This document shows positions 1 through 5,774 of a stretch of 9,099 bases of DNA, piece after piece (positions within the stretch are counted from its first letter, which is position 1; every line of letters begins with the position of its first letter). Source of the DNA: Acidimicrobiia bacterium (lineage in GTDB: Bacteria; Actinomycetota; Acidimicrobiia; Acidimicrobiales; Ilumatobacteraceae); NCBI GenBank assembly GCA_009926705.1, contig RFOJ01000028.1, positions 1 through 9,099 on the forward strand, written 5' to 3'. The notes under the pieces were generated by a model. The model did no database searches, was not told the origin of the DNA, and saw nothing but the letters and a program-made list of their open reading frames with translations. The position numbers and the translations under genes are program-made.

Positions 1-1133
1 AGGTGCATCACGTGGCTGTACCGCTCGAGCGTCATCAACTCGTCGACGTGCACGGTGCCGAACCGGGCGACACGACCCACGTCGTTGCGGGCGAGGTCGA
101 CCAGCATGATGTGCTCGGCCACCTCCTTCGGGTTCTCCCGCAGTTCGCCGGCCAGGCGACGGTCGTGCTCGTCGTCGCGGCCGCGCTTGCGCGTGCCGGC
201 GATGGGCCGGCTGATCACCTTGGTGCCGAGCACCTGCACCATCGGCTCGGGCGAACTACCAGCGATGGTGACCTCGCCCTGGCGCAGGAAATACATGTAC
301 GGGCTGGGGTTCACCTGGCGTAGCACCCGGTAGAAGTCGAAAGGGTCGGCGTCGAGCTTCAGATCGAAGCGCTGCGACAACACGACTTGAAAGATGTCGC
401 CGGCGAGGATGTGTTCTTTCGCCACATTGACGGCTTGTTGGTACTTGCCGTCACGCATCGATGAAGCAGGCGCCTCGAGCATCGCGCCACTAATCGGAGG
501 CTCAGCGACGTCGGCGACGACTGCTTGAGCCAGATCACGGGCCATCTGCTGCACCGATTGGCATGCTGCGTCGTAAGCGGCGTCGACTTCGGCGGCGTCG
601 AGCCCCAGCGTGGGCACGCTCTCGATGAGATAGGCGCGTTGCTTCCAGTGGTCGAACGCAGCAAGCGAACCGATCATCGACATCGCAGCATCGGGCAACT
701 TGCGGTCGTCGTGGGGCACGTTCGGCAGTTTTTCGATTTCGCGCACGACGTCGTAACCAATGTGCCCGATCATGCCGCCTTGCAGCGGCGGCAGCTCAGG
801 CACCACCTGCGACTTGTAGGTGGAGAGCATCGCTTCGAGTGCACCGAGAAAACCTCGGTCAGTCGGCACGCTCGACGGCACCGCCCCACTTGTGCGAACC
901 TCGCCATTGACGAGCGCGATCTCACCGCGTGGGCGACATCCTACGAAACTAAATCGCGCCCAGCGCTCGCCGTGCTCGACCGATTCGAGCAAGAAACCTG
1001 GCTTATCGCCGACGAGTGCGAGGAATGCACCGACGGGCGTGTGCTGGTCGGCTACGACCTCACACCAGACGGGAACGAGGCCGTTCGACGAAGCTTGCGC
1101 GCGGAATTCTTCGCGACTCGGCGAGATGCGCAC
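1..1133 (-). CDS. trpE: Anthranilate synthase component I, 5' part (runs off left edge)
   Basis: TrpE makes anthranilate from chorismate, using ammonia supplied by the glutaminase subunit TrpG; it is the first committed, tryptophan-inhibited step of tryptophan synthesis in the cytoplasm. The first 377 codons are open without a stop and continue past position 1. Visible signatures in order: LLES at residues 48-51, the tryptophan feedback-binding motif, within LLESVEHGERWARFSFVG; GDIFQVVLSQRF at 245-256; NPSPYMYFL; GSSPEPMV; RPIAGTRKRG at 309-318; LVDLARNDVGRV; and ERYSHVMH at 370-377. The last five belong to the chorismate-binding domain. The start is GTG at 1133, whose product begins MRISPSREEF as in actinobacterial homologues; I see no Shine-Dalgarno sequence. 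It begins 8 bp after the GroES-like gene stops, so the two are probably cotranscribed. The feedback motif argues for TrpE over PabB or an isochorismate synthase. Confidence 0.95.
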   Translation of the reverse strand, partial: MRISPSREEFRAQASSNGLVPVWCEVVADQHTPVGAFLALVGDKPGFLLESVEHGERWARFSFVGCRPRGEIALVNGEVRTSGAVPSSVPTDRGFLGALEAMLSTYKSQVVPELPPLQGGMIGHIGYDVVREIEKLPNVPHDDRKLPDAAMSMIGSLAAFDHWKQRAYLIESVPTLGLDAAEVDAAYDAACQSVQQMARDLAQAVVADVAEPPISGAMLEAPASSMRDGKYQQAVNVAKEHILAGDIFQVVLSQRFDLKLDADPFDFYRVLRQVNPSPYMYFLRQGEVTIAGSSPEPMVQVLGTKVISRPIAGTRKRGRDDEHDRRLAGELRENPKEVAEHIMLVDLARNDVGRVARFGTVHVDELMTLERYSHVMH

Positions 1134-1141
1134 AGCCGTAG

Positions 1142-1465
1142 TCAGAGGTAGAGGCCGGTGCTCGCCTCGATGCGCGACGCCGCAACGGCGTGCAAGTCGC
1201 GCTCGCGCAACATGATGTAGTCGCTGCCACCAACTTCGACCTCGTATCGGTCGTCAGGGCTGAAGAGCACTCGGTCGCCGACTTCGGCGGCGCGCACGCT
1301 CTGGCCAAGTGCCACGACTTCGGCCCAGACGAGTCGCTTTGCAACTTGTGCTGTTGCCGGAATGAGAATGCCGCCTGAGGAACGGCGCTCACCGTCAGCA
1401 GACGGAATGCGCACCAGCAGACGATCATTCAGCATCTTGATCGGCAGCTTTTCTTGGTCGGACAT
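1142..1465 (-). CDS. GroES-family co-chaperonin, solitary copy
   Basis: This 107-aa protein has the GroES (Cpn10) layout. The N-terminal strand reads IKMLNDRLLVRI (residues 9-20), where GroES has IKPLxDRVLV. A glycine- and serine-containing mobile loop follows (about 22-40), carrying GGILIPATA; the ILI at 33-35 sits where GroES has its IVL-type GroEL-contacting tripeptide. Then come AEVVALG, VGDRVLF and a C-terminal VGGSDYIMLRERDLHAV like the usual 'YLIMxExDILAV'. GroES caps the GroEL ring and helps proteins fold. No groEL is adjacent, which suggests a second, diverged copy beside a main groES-groEL operon elsewhere. About 12 C-terminal residues (96-107) extend beyond the usual end. It leads a unit with trpE. 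The start is ATG at 1465, supported by TAGCCT 7 bp upstream. The fold assignment is firm; a true GroEL-partner role is not proven. The symbol is left blank because it is probably not the main groES. Confidence 0.85.
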   Translation of the reverse strand: MSDQEKLPIKMLNDRLLVRIPSADGERRSSGGILIPATAQVAKRLVWAEVVALGQSVRAAEVGDRVLFSPDDRYEVEVGGSDYIMLRERDLHAVAASRIEASTGLYL

Positions 1466-1472
1466 TTGCGTC

Positions 1473-1478
1473 AGGCTA
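1473..1478 (-). promoter_or_regulatory. Putative -10 box of a leaderless groES-like/trpE transcript
   Basis: TAGCCT (TANNNT) lies on the minus strand, separated from the ATG at 1465 by seven bases (GACGCAA). No Shine-Dalgarno sequence precedes the ATG. The same arrangement is seen at four other leading genes in this window. I see no clear -35 hexamer; that region would fall in the first tandem-repeat unit. Confidence 0.5.
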
Positions 1479-1493
1479 CCGACGGGTCCGTGA

Positions 1494-1586
1494 GCGAAGC
1501 GCTGAAACGGCGCGCTGTCAGTGGGCGAAGTGCTGAAACGCCGCGCTGTCAGTGGGCGAAGCTCCCGAATTCCGCGGTCTCAGCGA
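1494..1586. repeat. 31-bp tandem repeat, two near-identical units plus a degenerate third
   Basis: Units at 1494-1524 and 1525-1555 are each 31 bp, start with GCGAAG and differ at only two positions. A third unit, 1556-1586, keeps the phase and GCGAAG but matches unit 2 at about 20 of 31 positions; it overlaps the last two sense codons and stop of hisF. Each full unit contains a 20-bp core (1502-1521 and 1533-1552) with CTGA and TCAG ends around 12 bp, a weak dyad. The array fills most of the gap between hisF and the GroES-like gene and ends just upstream of its predicted -10 box. I see no run of T that would make it an intrinsic terminator for hisF. It could be an operator array or simply a tandem duplication. 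Confidence 0.85.
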
Positions 1587-2392
1587 GCGGGGCGCACATT
1601 CACGCCGCGCGCCGCCATGGCGCCTTTTGCTTGCGCGACGCTGAACTCACCAAAGTGAAAGATCGATGCCGCCAGCACTGCATCGGCACCGCCGATGAGA
1701 ACGCCGTCTGCCAAGTGGTCGAGCGTTCCGACACCGCCGCTTGCGATGACCGGCACGTCGACTGCTTGCGTCACCGCGCGGGTGAGTTCGAGATCGAAAC
1801 CTTCGCGGGTGCCGTCTCGATCCATTGACGTAAGGAGAATCTCGCCGGCCCCCAGTTGGGCGGCGCGAACCGCCCACTCGACAGCGTCAATGCCGGTCGG
1901 CGTGCGACCACCGTGCAGATACACCTCGAAGCCGGATGTATTACTGCCAGGTACGTCGCCGCTTGCAGTCGCGCGACGCTTGGCGTCGATCGCGCACACC
2001 ACGCACTGCTTTCCGAAGTCTGCAGCAATCTCCGCGATGAGGTCTGGTCGCTGAACGGCAGCGGTGTTGACGCTTACTTTGTCGGCACCGGCCCGCAGCA
2101 ATTTGCGAGCGGAGTCCACGTCGCGCACGCCTCCACCGACGGTGAGCGGAATGAAAAGCTGCTCGGCGGCACGAGCGACAAGATCGACCATCGTGTCGCG
2201 ACGATCGCTCGACGCGGTGATGTCGAGGAAGACCACCTCATCGGCGCCTTCGGTGTCGTAGCGAGTGGCGAGCTCAACAGGGTCACCTGCATCGCGAAGA
2301 CCGACGAAGTTGACTCCCTTCACGACTCGACCGTCGGTGACGTCGAGACACGGAATCACTCGAGCGAACGTGGACGGTCTTCCGCTCGTCAT
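1580..2392 (-). CDS. hisF: Imidazole glycerol phosphate synthase, cyclase subunit HisF
   Basis: HisF joins PRFAR and ammonia, made by HisH and passed through its barrel, to give imidazole glycerol phosphate and AICAR. It is a 270-aa TIM barrel, slightly longer than the usual 250-258. The two catalytic aspartates are visible: D17 in RVIPCLDV and D136 in CAIDAKR. Phosphate-binding and core motifs follow: VGGGVR at 85-90, HGGRTPTG, GAGEILLTSMDRDGT, IASGGVG and the terminal GVNVR. Extra length comes from about six N-terminal residues and a few extra residues after AIDAKR (about 140-153). The ATG at 2392 overlaps the hisA TGA by 4 bp (ATGA). A partial Shine-Dalgarno, AAGGTG at 2401-2406 with 8-bp spacing, supports this start. 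It ends the compact his run; its last codons lie in the degenerate repeat unit. Confidence 0.97.
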   Translation of the reverse strand: MTSGRPSTFARVIPCLDVTDGRVVKGVNFVGLRDAGDPVELATRYDTEGADEVVFLDITASSDRRDTMVDLVARAAEQLFIPLTVGGGVRDVDSARKLLRAGADKVSVNTAAVQRPDLIAEIAADFGKQCVVCAIDAKRRATASGDVPGSNTSGFEVYLHGGRTPTGIDAVEWAVRAAQLGAGEILLTSMDRDGTREGFDLELTRAVTQAVDVPVIASGGVGTLDHLADGVLIGGADAVLAASIFHFGEFSVAQAKGAMAARGVNVRPAR

Positions 2393-3117
2393 GCGCGCAG
2401 CACCTTCAACGCGTCACGCACATCGAATCGACCTTCGTAGATGGCTTTGCCGACGATCACACCGGCGAGTGTGCGGACGACGCCGTCAGTGGCGACTCGA
2501 GCGTCGCGCAGTTCGCGCAGGTCGCCGAGCTCGGCGACTCCGCCGCTCGCGATGACTGGAGTACTTGTCAACGAAAGGAGACTTTTCAGACCGTCGATGT
2601 CAGGGCCAGCAAGCATGCCATCACGCGAAATGTCGGTGACGATGAACGCAGTAGCCGACGGGTACTGCCCCACCGCACTCGAGAGCGTCAGCGTCGAACC
2701 GCGAAGCCATCCGTCGGTCGCGACTTCGCCGTTGCGGTGGTCGAGACCAACTGCGACGTCGACCACCTTGGCAACTGCATCTACGAGCCCTGGGTCACGC
2801 ACGGCCGCCGAACCCATCACGACTCGCGCAACACCTGCATCGGCGAGCTCCTGCGCATCGTCAAGACTTCGAACTCCGCCACCTGTCTGCACCTTGGCCG
2901 ACACCGTCCGTGCGATGCGCTGCACAACCGAGCGGTTGTTGCCGGTGCCCGCGGCTGCGTCGAGATCGACGACGTGGATCCACTCTGCTCCCGCGTCTAC
3001 GAACGACGAAGCAACGGCGACCGGGTCGTTGGAGTAGCCGGTCTCACGCGCGAAGTCACCTTGCTCAAGGCGCACGACGTTTCCGCCGCGCAGGTCGATG
3101 GCCGGATACAACTTCAT
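2389..3117 (-). CDS. hisA: ProFAR isomerase HisA (possibly the bifunctional PriA type)
   Basis: HisA opens the ribose of ProFAR to give PRFAR, the substrate of HisH/HisF. The 242-aa product is a normal-length TIM barrel. It begins MKLYPAIDLRGGNVVRL with catalytic Asp at 8; the second catalytic acid is D126 in VGLDHRNG. TGGGVR, VMGSAAV, TDISRDGMLAGP (161-172), IASGGV and GVIVGKAIYEGRF are the other family motifs. An in-frame ORF extends 56 codons upstream, but that extension lies inside hisH and has no homologous look, so the ATG at 3117 is chosen. GGTGAG at 3124-3129 lies 6 bp before it. The gap from hisH is 7 bp. In many actinomycetes this enzyme (PriA) also does the TrpF step. The loop VATDGWLRGSTLTL here looks more like ordinary HisA, so dual activity is undecided; no trpF is in the window. 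Confidence 0.96.
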   Translation of the reverse strand: MKLYPAIDLRGGNVVRLEQGDFARETGYSNDPVAVASSFVDAGAEWIHVVDLDAAAGTGNNRSVVQRIARTVSAKVQTGGGVRSLDDAQELADAGVARVVMGSAAVRDPGLVDAVAKVVDVAVGLDHRNGEVATDGWLRGSTLTLSSAVGQYPSATAFIVTDISRDGMLAGPDIDGLKSLLSLTSTPVIASGGVAELGDLRELRDARVATDGVVRTLAGVIVGKAIYEGRFDVRDALKVLRA

Positions 3118-3124
3118 GCGCAAC

Positions 3125-3760
3125 TCACCCGATGAAGCTTCGTTGGCGAGCCGAGTCGACGAAGTTGCCGAGAAGAGCGAGACCGTCGACTGCTGACTTC
3201 TCTGGGTGGAACTGCACGGCGAACACGTTGTCTCTGCGCACGGCAGCAGTGACCTGACAGCCATAGTCGGCAGTTGCGACGACACACGACTTATCGCTTG
3301 GCACGGGGTGCAGCGAGTGCACGAAGTACATCCACGGTTCAGCGGGCAGCCCGGCGAACATCGCGTCGGGTTGCGTCACCTGCAGACGATTCCACTGCAT
3401 CTGCGGACGCTTCACGTTGTCGGGAAGGTAACGAACGGTGCCGTCGATAACGCCGAGCCCACGCACGCCCGGATTTTCTTCGCTGTCGTCAAAGAGCATC
3501 TGCATGCCGACACAGATACCAAGAAACGGCTTGCCGCTCGTGATGCTTTCGCGAACGAGTGACTCAAGACCCGACTCTTTGAGTGCTCTCATGCACGCGC
3601 CGAATGCACCGACACCGGGCAATACCACGGCCGCTGCGTCACGTACGAGACCCGCATCGTTGGTGAGTCGCGCGTCGGCGCCGACTTTCTGCAGGGCCTT
3701 TTGTGCTGAACGGAGGTTGCCGATGCCGTAGTCGAGCACCGCGATGAGCGGTGCGCTCAC
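3125..3760 (-). CDS. hisH: Imidazole glycerol phosphate synthase, glutaminase subunit HisH
   Basis: HisH is the class I glutamine amidotransferase that releases ammonia from glutamine for HisF. The 211-aa product has the full triad: nucleophile C83 in GICVGMQML, then H186 and E188 in VQFHPEKS. The N-terminus IAVLDYGIGNLRSAQKAL and LPGVGAFGACM are typical, as are YFVHSLHPVP and the terminal LLGNFV. The usual P-H-M-G-W-N stretch reads PQMQWN at 119-124, so two positions differ from the textbook form. Length is normal (about 200-215). It starts at GTG 3760 in a 4-bp GTGA overlap with the hisB stop, with AAAGG at 3767-3771 (6-bp spacing) as a partial ribosome binding site. This tight coupling fits the need for matched amounts of pathway enzymes. 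Confidence 0.96.
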   Translation of the reverse strand: MSAPLIAVLDYGIGNLRSAQKALQKVGADARLTNDAGLVRDAAAVVLPGVGAFGACMRALKESGLESLVRESITSGKPFLGICVGMQMLFDDSEENPGVRGLGVIDGTVRYLPDNVKRPQMQWNRLQVTQPDAMFAGLPAEPWMYFVHSLHPVPSDKSCVVATADYGCQVTAAVRRDNVFAVQFHPEKSAVDGLALLGNFVDSARQRSFIG

Positions 3761-4347
3761 AGCGTGCCTTTGGTCGAAGGCACTCCAGTCGTCTCGACGC
3801 GCACGGCATCGCGCAAGCAGCGCGCCAACCCTTTGAACGTGGCCTCGATGATGTGGTGGGCGTTGGTGCCCGAGCGCTTCGTGACGTGCAGCGTGATGGC
3901 AGCTGCGGTGGCAAACGACGACACTGCGTGCTCGGCAAGCTGCGGGTCAAACGGTGGGTTGCCGAGCGGCAGCACCTCAGGCATCTGCACGTTCCACGCG
4001 ACGAACGGTCGCCCGCTCAGATCGAGTGCAACGTCGACGAGAGCTTCGTCGAGAGGAAACGCCCCGCTTGCGAATCGACGGATGCCCGACTTGTCACCGA
4101 GCGCTTCACGAAATGCTTCGCCGAGGGCGAGAGAGACGTCTTCAACGGTGTGGTGGGTGTCGATGTGCAGGTCACCTTTTGCGTGCACCTTGAGACCGAA
4201 CCCGCCGTGCTTGGCGAGCTGCTCGAGCATGTGGTCAAAGAACGGGATACCCGTCGAGATGTCCGTATTGGACGGCCCGTCAAGGTTGATCGCCACATCG
4301 ACCGAAGTCTCTTTGGTTGCGCGCGAGCGCCGGCCGAGACGAGACAT
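3757..4347 (-). CDS. hisB: Imidazoleglycerol-phosphate dehydratase HisB (monofunctional)
   Basis: HisB removes water from imidazole glycerol phosphate to give imidazole acetol phosphate, the HisC substrate. The 196-aa product is the stand-alone dehydratase; there is no N-terminal HAD phosphatase as in enteric HisB, so histidinol-phosphate phosphatase must be encoded elsewhere. Manganese-binding motifs are intact: FFDHML at 36-41, DTHHTVED at 63-70 and NAHHIIEATFK at 162-172. SGIRRF, PLDEALV and the strand DLSGRPF also match. A 30-codon upstream extension overlaps hisC and is not credible, so the start is ATG at 4347 (MSRLGRRSRATKET...), 5 bp after the hisC stop. The 3' end overlaps the hisH start. 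Confidence 0.97.
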   Translation of the reverse strand: MSRLGRRSRATKETSVDVAINLDGPSNTDISTGIPFFDHMLEQLAKHGGFGLKVHAKGDLHIDTHHTVEDVSLALGEAFREALGDKSGIRRFASGAFPLDEALVDVALDLSGRPFVAWNVQMPEVLPLGNPPFDPQLAEHAVSSFATAAAITLHVTKRSGTNAHHIIEATFKGLARCLRDAVRVETTGVPSTKGTL

Positions 4348-4352
4348 GCTGT

Positions 4353-5489
4353 TCAGTCTCGCGCCAGAAGTGCGGTCTGCAACGCCGCTAAGAATCTGTC
4401 GTTCTCTGCTGGCGTGCCCACAGTGACGCGCAAGCAATCAGTAAGCCCGTCCCATGACGAGCAATCTCGCACCAACACGCTCTGGTCGAGCAAGGCCTGC
4501 CACAGGGCGCGGCCGGCGCCGCCGCCCGAGGTCGACGAGCCCGAGGTCGACGAGCCCGAGGCTGCCGAGGCAGGGTTCGCCGTCGGAATGTTCGGGCGGA
4601 AGAGGATGAAGTTGGCCTGGCTCGGCCACACCGTGAGCGGCATCTTTGTCATCGCTGCGACGAGTCGTTCGCGTTGCGCCACGACATCTCGAACCGCATG
4701 CTCCATGTGTGACACAAAGCGAAGCGCAGCACGACCTGCCGCTTGCTTCAATGCGTCTACTCGATAAGGCAGGGCGACGACTTCAAGATCGGCGACCATC
4801 CACTTTGGCGCGATGAGATAGCCGAGGCGCGCTGCTGCCATCGACCACGTCTTGGAGTACGTGCGGCTCACTGCGACGCGAGCATCTTCGCGCACCAAGC
4901 CGAGCGCAGTGTGCGGCGAGAATTGTGCGTACGCTTCGTCGACGAGCACGATGCCGGGTGTCTCATCTACTGCGGCGTGGATCGACTCTTGCGACTCTGC
5001 GAGACCGGTGGGGTTGTTCGGAGAGCACAAGAACGTGACGCTCGGCGAGTGCTGCCTGCAGATTCGGGCGACCTCAGCGGCGTCGAGTGTGAAGTCGGGG
5101 TTTCGCCGGCCGCTCACCACGGTTGCGCCCGCGATGCGAGCGATATGAGAGTGCAACTGGTACGTGGGCTCAAAGGTGACGACCTTTCGGCCAGCCCCAG
5201 AGTACGCAAGCAGAAGCGACTGCAAGACTTCGTTGCTTCCGTTTGCCACAAAGACGTTGTCGGCGGATACACCGTGCAGTGCTGCGATGTCTTCACGCAA
5301 CGCGGTGGCGGTTCGGTCGGGATACCGGTTCCACTGCACATCGCGAACCGCCGACGCGACAGCTTCGACGAACTCGCGCGGCGGTGAAATCGGCGACTCG
5401 TTGGTGTTGAGTCGCACCTCAACCGAAACTTGGGGCGAGTGGTAGCCCGAAAGCTCCTGCAAATCGTCGCGTTTCGGGTATCGCTCCAC
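4353..5489 (-). CDS. hisC: Histidinol-phosphate aminotransferase HisC with repeat linker
   Basis: HisC transfers an amino group from glutamate to imidazole acetol phosphate, giving L-histidinol phosphate. The 378-aa product is a class I/II PLP aminotransferase. Visible: LNTNESP at 27-33, RYPD at 55-58, NGSNE at 83-87, SPNNPTG at 156-162, DEAY at 184-187, PLP lysine K213 in SRTYSKTW, R221 in AARLGY, and substrate-carboxylate arginine R354 in LRVTVGT. Residues about 300-326 are a low-complexity Ser/Gly/Thr/Ala insertion between NFILFRP and ALWQALL, encoded by 15-bp tandem repeats. The start is GTG at 5489: an in-frame TGA lies 4-6 bp upstream, excluding a longer form, and a nearby ATG at 5493 is out of frame. 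TAGCCT 6 bp upstream suggests a leaderless mRNA for the his operon. Tyrosine/phenylalanine aminotransferase relatives exist, but the his context settles the role. Confidence 0.96.
   Translation of the reverse strand: MERYPKRDDLQELSGYHSPQVSVEVRLNTNESPISPPREFVEAVASAVRDVQWNRYPDRTATALREDIAALHGVSADNVFVANGSNEVLQSLLLAYSGAGRKVVTFEPTYQLHSHIARIAGATVVSGRRNPDFTLDAAEVARICRQHSPSVTFLCSPNNPTGLAESQESIHAAVDETPGIVLVDEAYAQFSPHTALGLVREDARVAVSRTYSKTWSMAAARLGYLIAPKWMVADLEVVALPYRVDALKQAAGRAALRFVSHMEHAVRDVVAQRERLVAAMTKMPLTVWPSQANFILFRPNIPTANPASAASGSSTSGSSTSGGGAGRALWQALLDQSVLVRDCSSWDGLTDCLRVTVGTPAENDRFLAALQTALLARD
4525..4569. repeat. 15-bp tandem repeat within hisC
   Basis: Three head-to-tail 15-bp units lie at 4525-4539, 4540-4554 and 4555-4569. 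The first two are identical (CCCGAGGTCGACGAG) and the third differs at three positions. The unit is a multiple of three, so copy-number change keeps frame; in HisC it reads SSTSG, SSTSG and a diverged AASG-containing copy. Confidence 0.9.
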
Positions 5490-5495
5490 GCATCA

Positions 5496-5501
5496 AGGCT
5501 A
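5496..5501 (-). promoter_or_regulatory. Putative -10 box of the his operon, leaderless
   Basis: TAGCCT on the minus strand is followed by six bases (TGATGC) and then the hisC GTG at 5489. If transcription begins at the G of GTG, the hexamer occupies -12 to -7, the expected place. No Shine-Dalgarno sequence precedes the GTG. I cannot see a convincing -35 element. Confidence 0.5.
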
Positions 5502-5511
5502 AGAGGGGTTC

Positions 5512-5569
5512 AGCGGGCGCTGCGCGCGGCGCAACCCTGAAGTGACCTAGCGGGCACTGCGCGCGGCGC
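5512..5569. repeat. 21-bp GC-rich direct repeat at the 3' end of the small gene
   Basis: Copies at 5512-5532 and 5549-5569 match at 20 of 21 positions, offset by 37 bp. The right-hand copy is the last part of the 75-aa gene, including part of its stop codon; the left-hand copy lies in the 57-bp gap before hisC. On the minus strand the gap copy can fold as GTTGCGC-CGC-GCGCAGC, a 7-bp stem with one G-T pair. It is not followed by a T run, so intrinsic termination is doubtful. Otherwise this gap holds only the hisC -10 candidate. Confidence 0.8.
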
Positions 5570-5774
5570 GTTGCAGCAGTCGGATTGCGGTCGACAGCCC
5601 GCGCTCTGCTTCGTAAATCGAGACAAGCAACGAATCGGCGTCGTCGTTCTCCCCACGCAGTGCTGCGTTGCGGCGTTCGGCGAGGGCTGACAACCTGCTG
5701 CGACACGCTTCGACAGCATCGACGAGTGCGGCGAGTTCCGCCGCGGCGCTGGAATTATCGCTGGGAGTCGGCAT
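5547..5774 (-). CDS. Small helical protein of unknown function, coupled to nth
   Basis: I do not recognise this 75-aa protein. It starts MPTPSDNSSAAAELAAL. The first ten residues look disordered. Then come two likely helices, about 11-40 (rich in Ala, Leu and Glu) and 46-73 (LLVSIYEAERGLSTAIRLLQ), separated by a short acidic turn (GENDDAD). The pattern suggests a helical hairpin or short coiled coil; the end is basic (RAARSAR). There is no signal peptide or membrane segment, and a single Cys at about 24. The start is chosen because its ATG at 5774 overlaps the nth stop by one base (TGATG), a classical coupling arrangement; a 15-codon in-frame upstream extension inside nth is less likely. The overlap argues that it is a real gene read with nth. 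A link to DNA repair is only inferred from position. Confidence 0.65.
   Translation of the reverse strand: MPTPSDNSSAAAELAALVDAVEACRSRLSALAERRNAALRGENDDADSLLVSIYEAERGLSTAIRLLQRAARSAR

Noticed and set aside
525..1151. Plus-strand open frame of 208 codons opposite trpE
   Set aside because: The opposite strand encodes TrpE with LLES and other motifs; no recognisable protein is seen on the plus strand.
1502..1552. trp-type attenuator before the GroES-like/trpE unit
   Set aside because: There is no short leader ORF with tandem Trp codons, and no strong alternative hairpins followed by a T run; the predicted transcript starts downstream of this stretch.
1494..1586. CRISPR array
   Set aside because: The 31-bp units are head to tail with no unique spacers, and there are no cas genes.
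3118..3285. 56-codon N-terminal extension of HisA
   Set aside because: It overlaps the conserved 3' end of hisH, and the family N-terminus MKLYPAIDLRGG starts at the ATG at 3117 with a partial Shine-Dalgarno.
4348..4437. 30-codon N-terminal extension of HisB
   Set aside because: It lies inside hisC, and the product from ATG 4347 already has the normal length of the dehydratase.
3751..4767. Long plus-strand open frame (338 codons) opposite hisB and hisC
   Set aside because: It is antisense to two genes with intact catalytic motifs; its translation has no family motifs and is rich in Arg, Ala and Cys, as expected of a shadow frame in GC-rich DNA.
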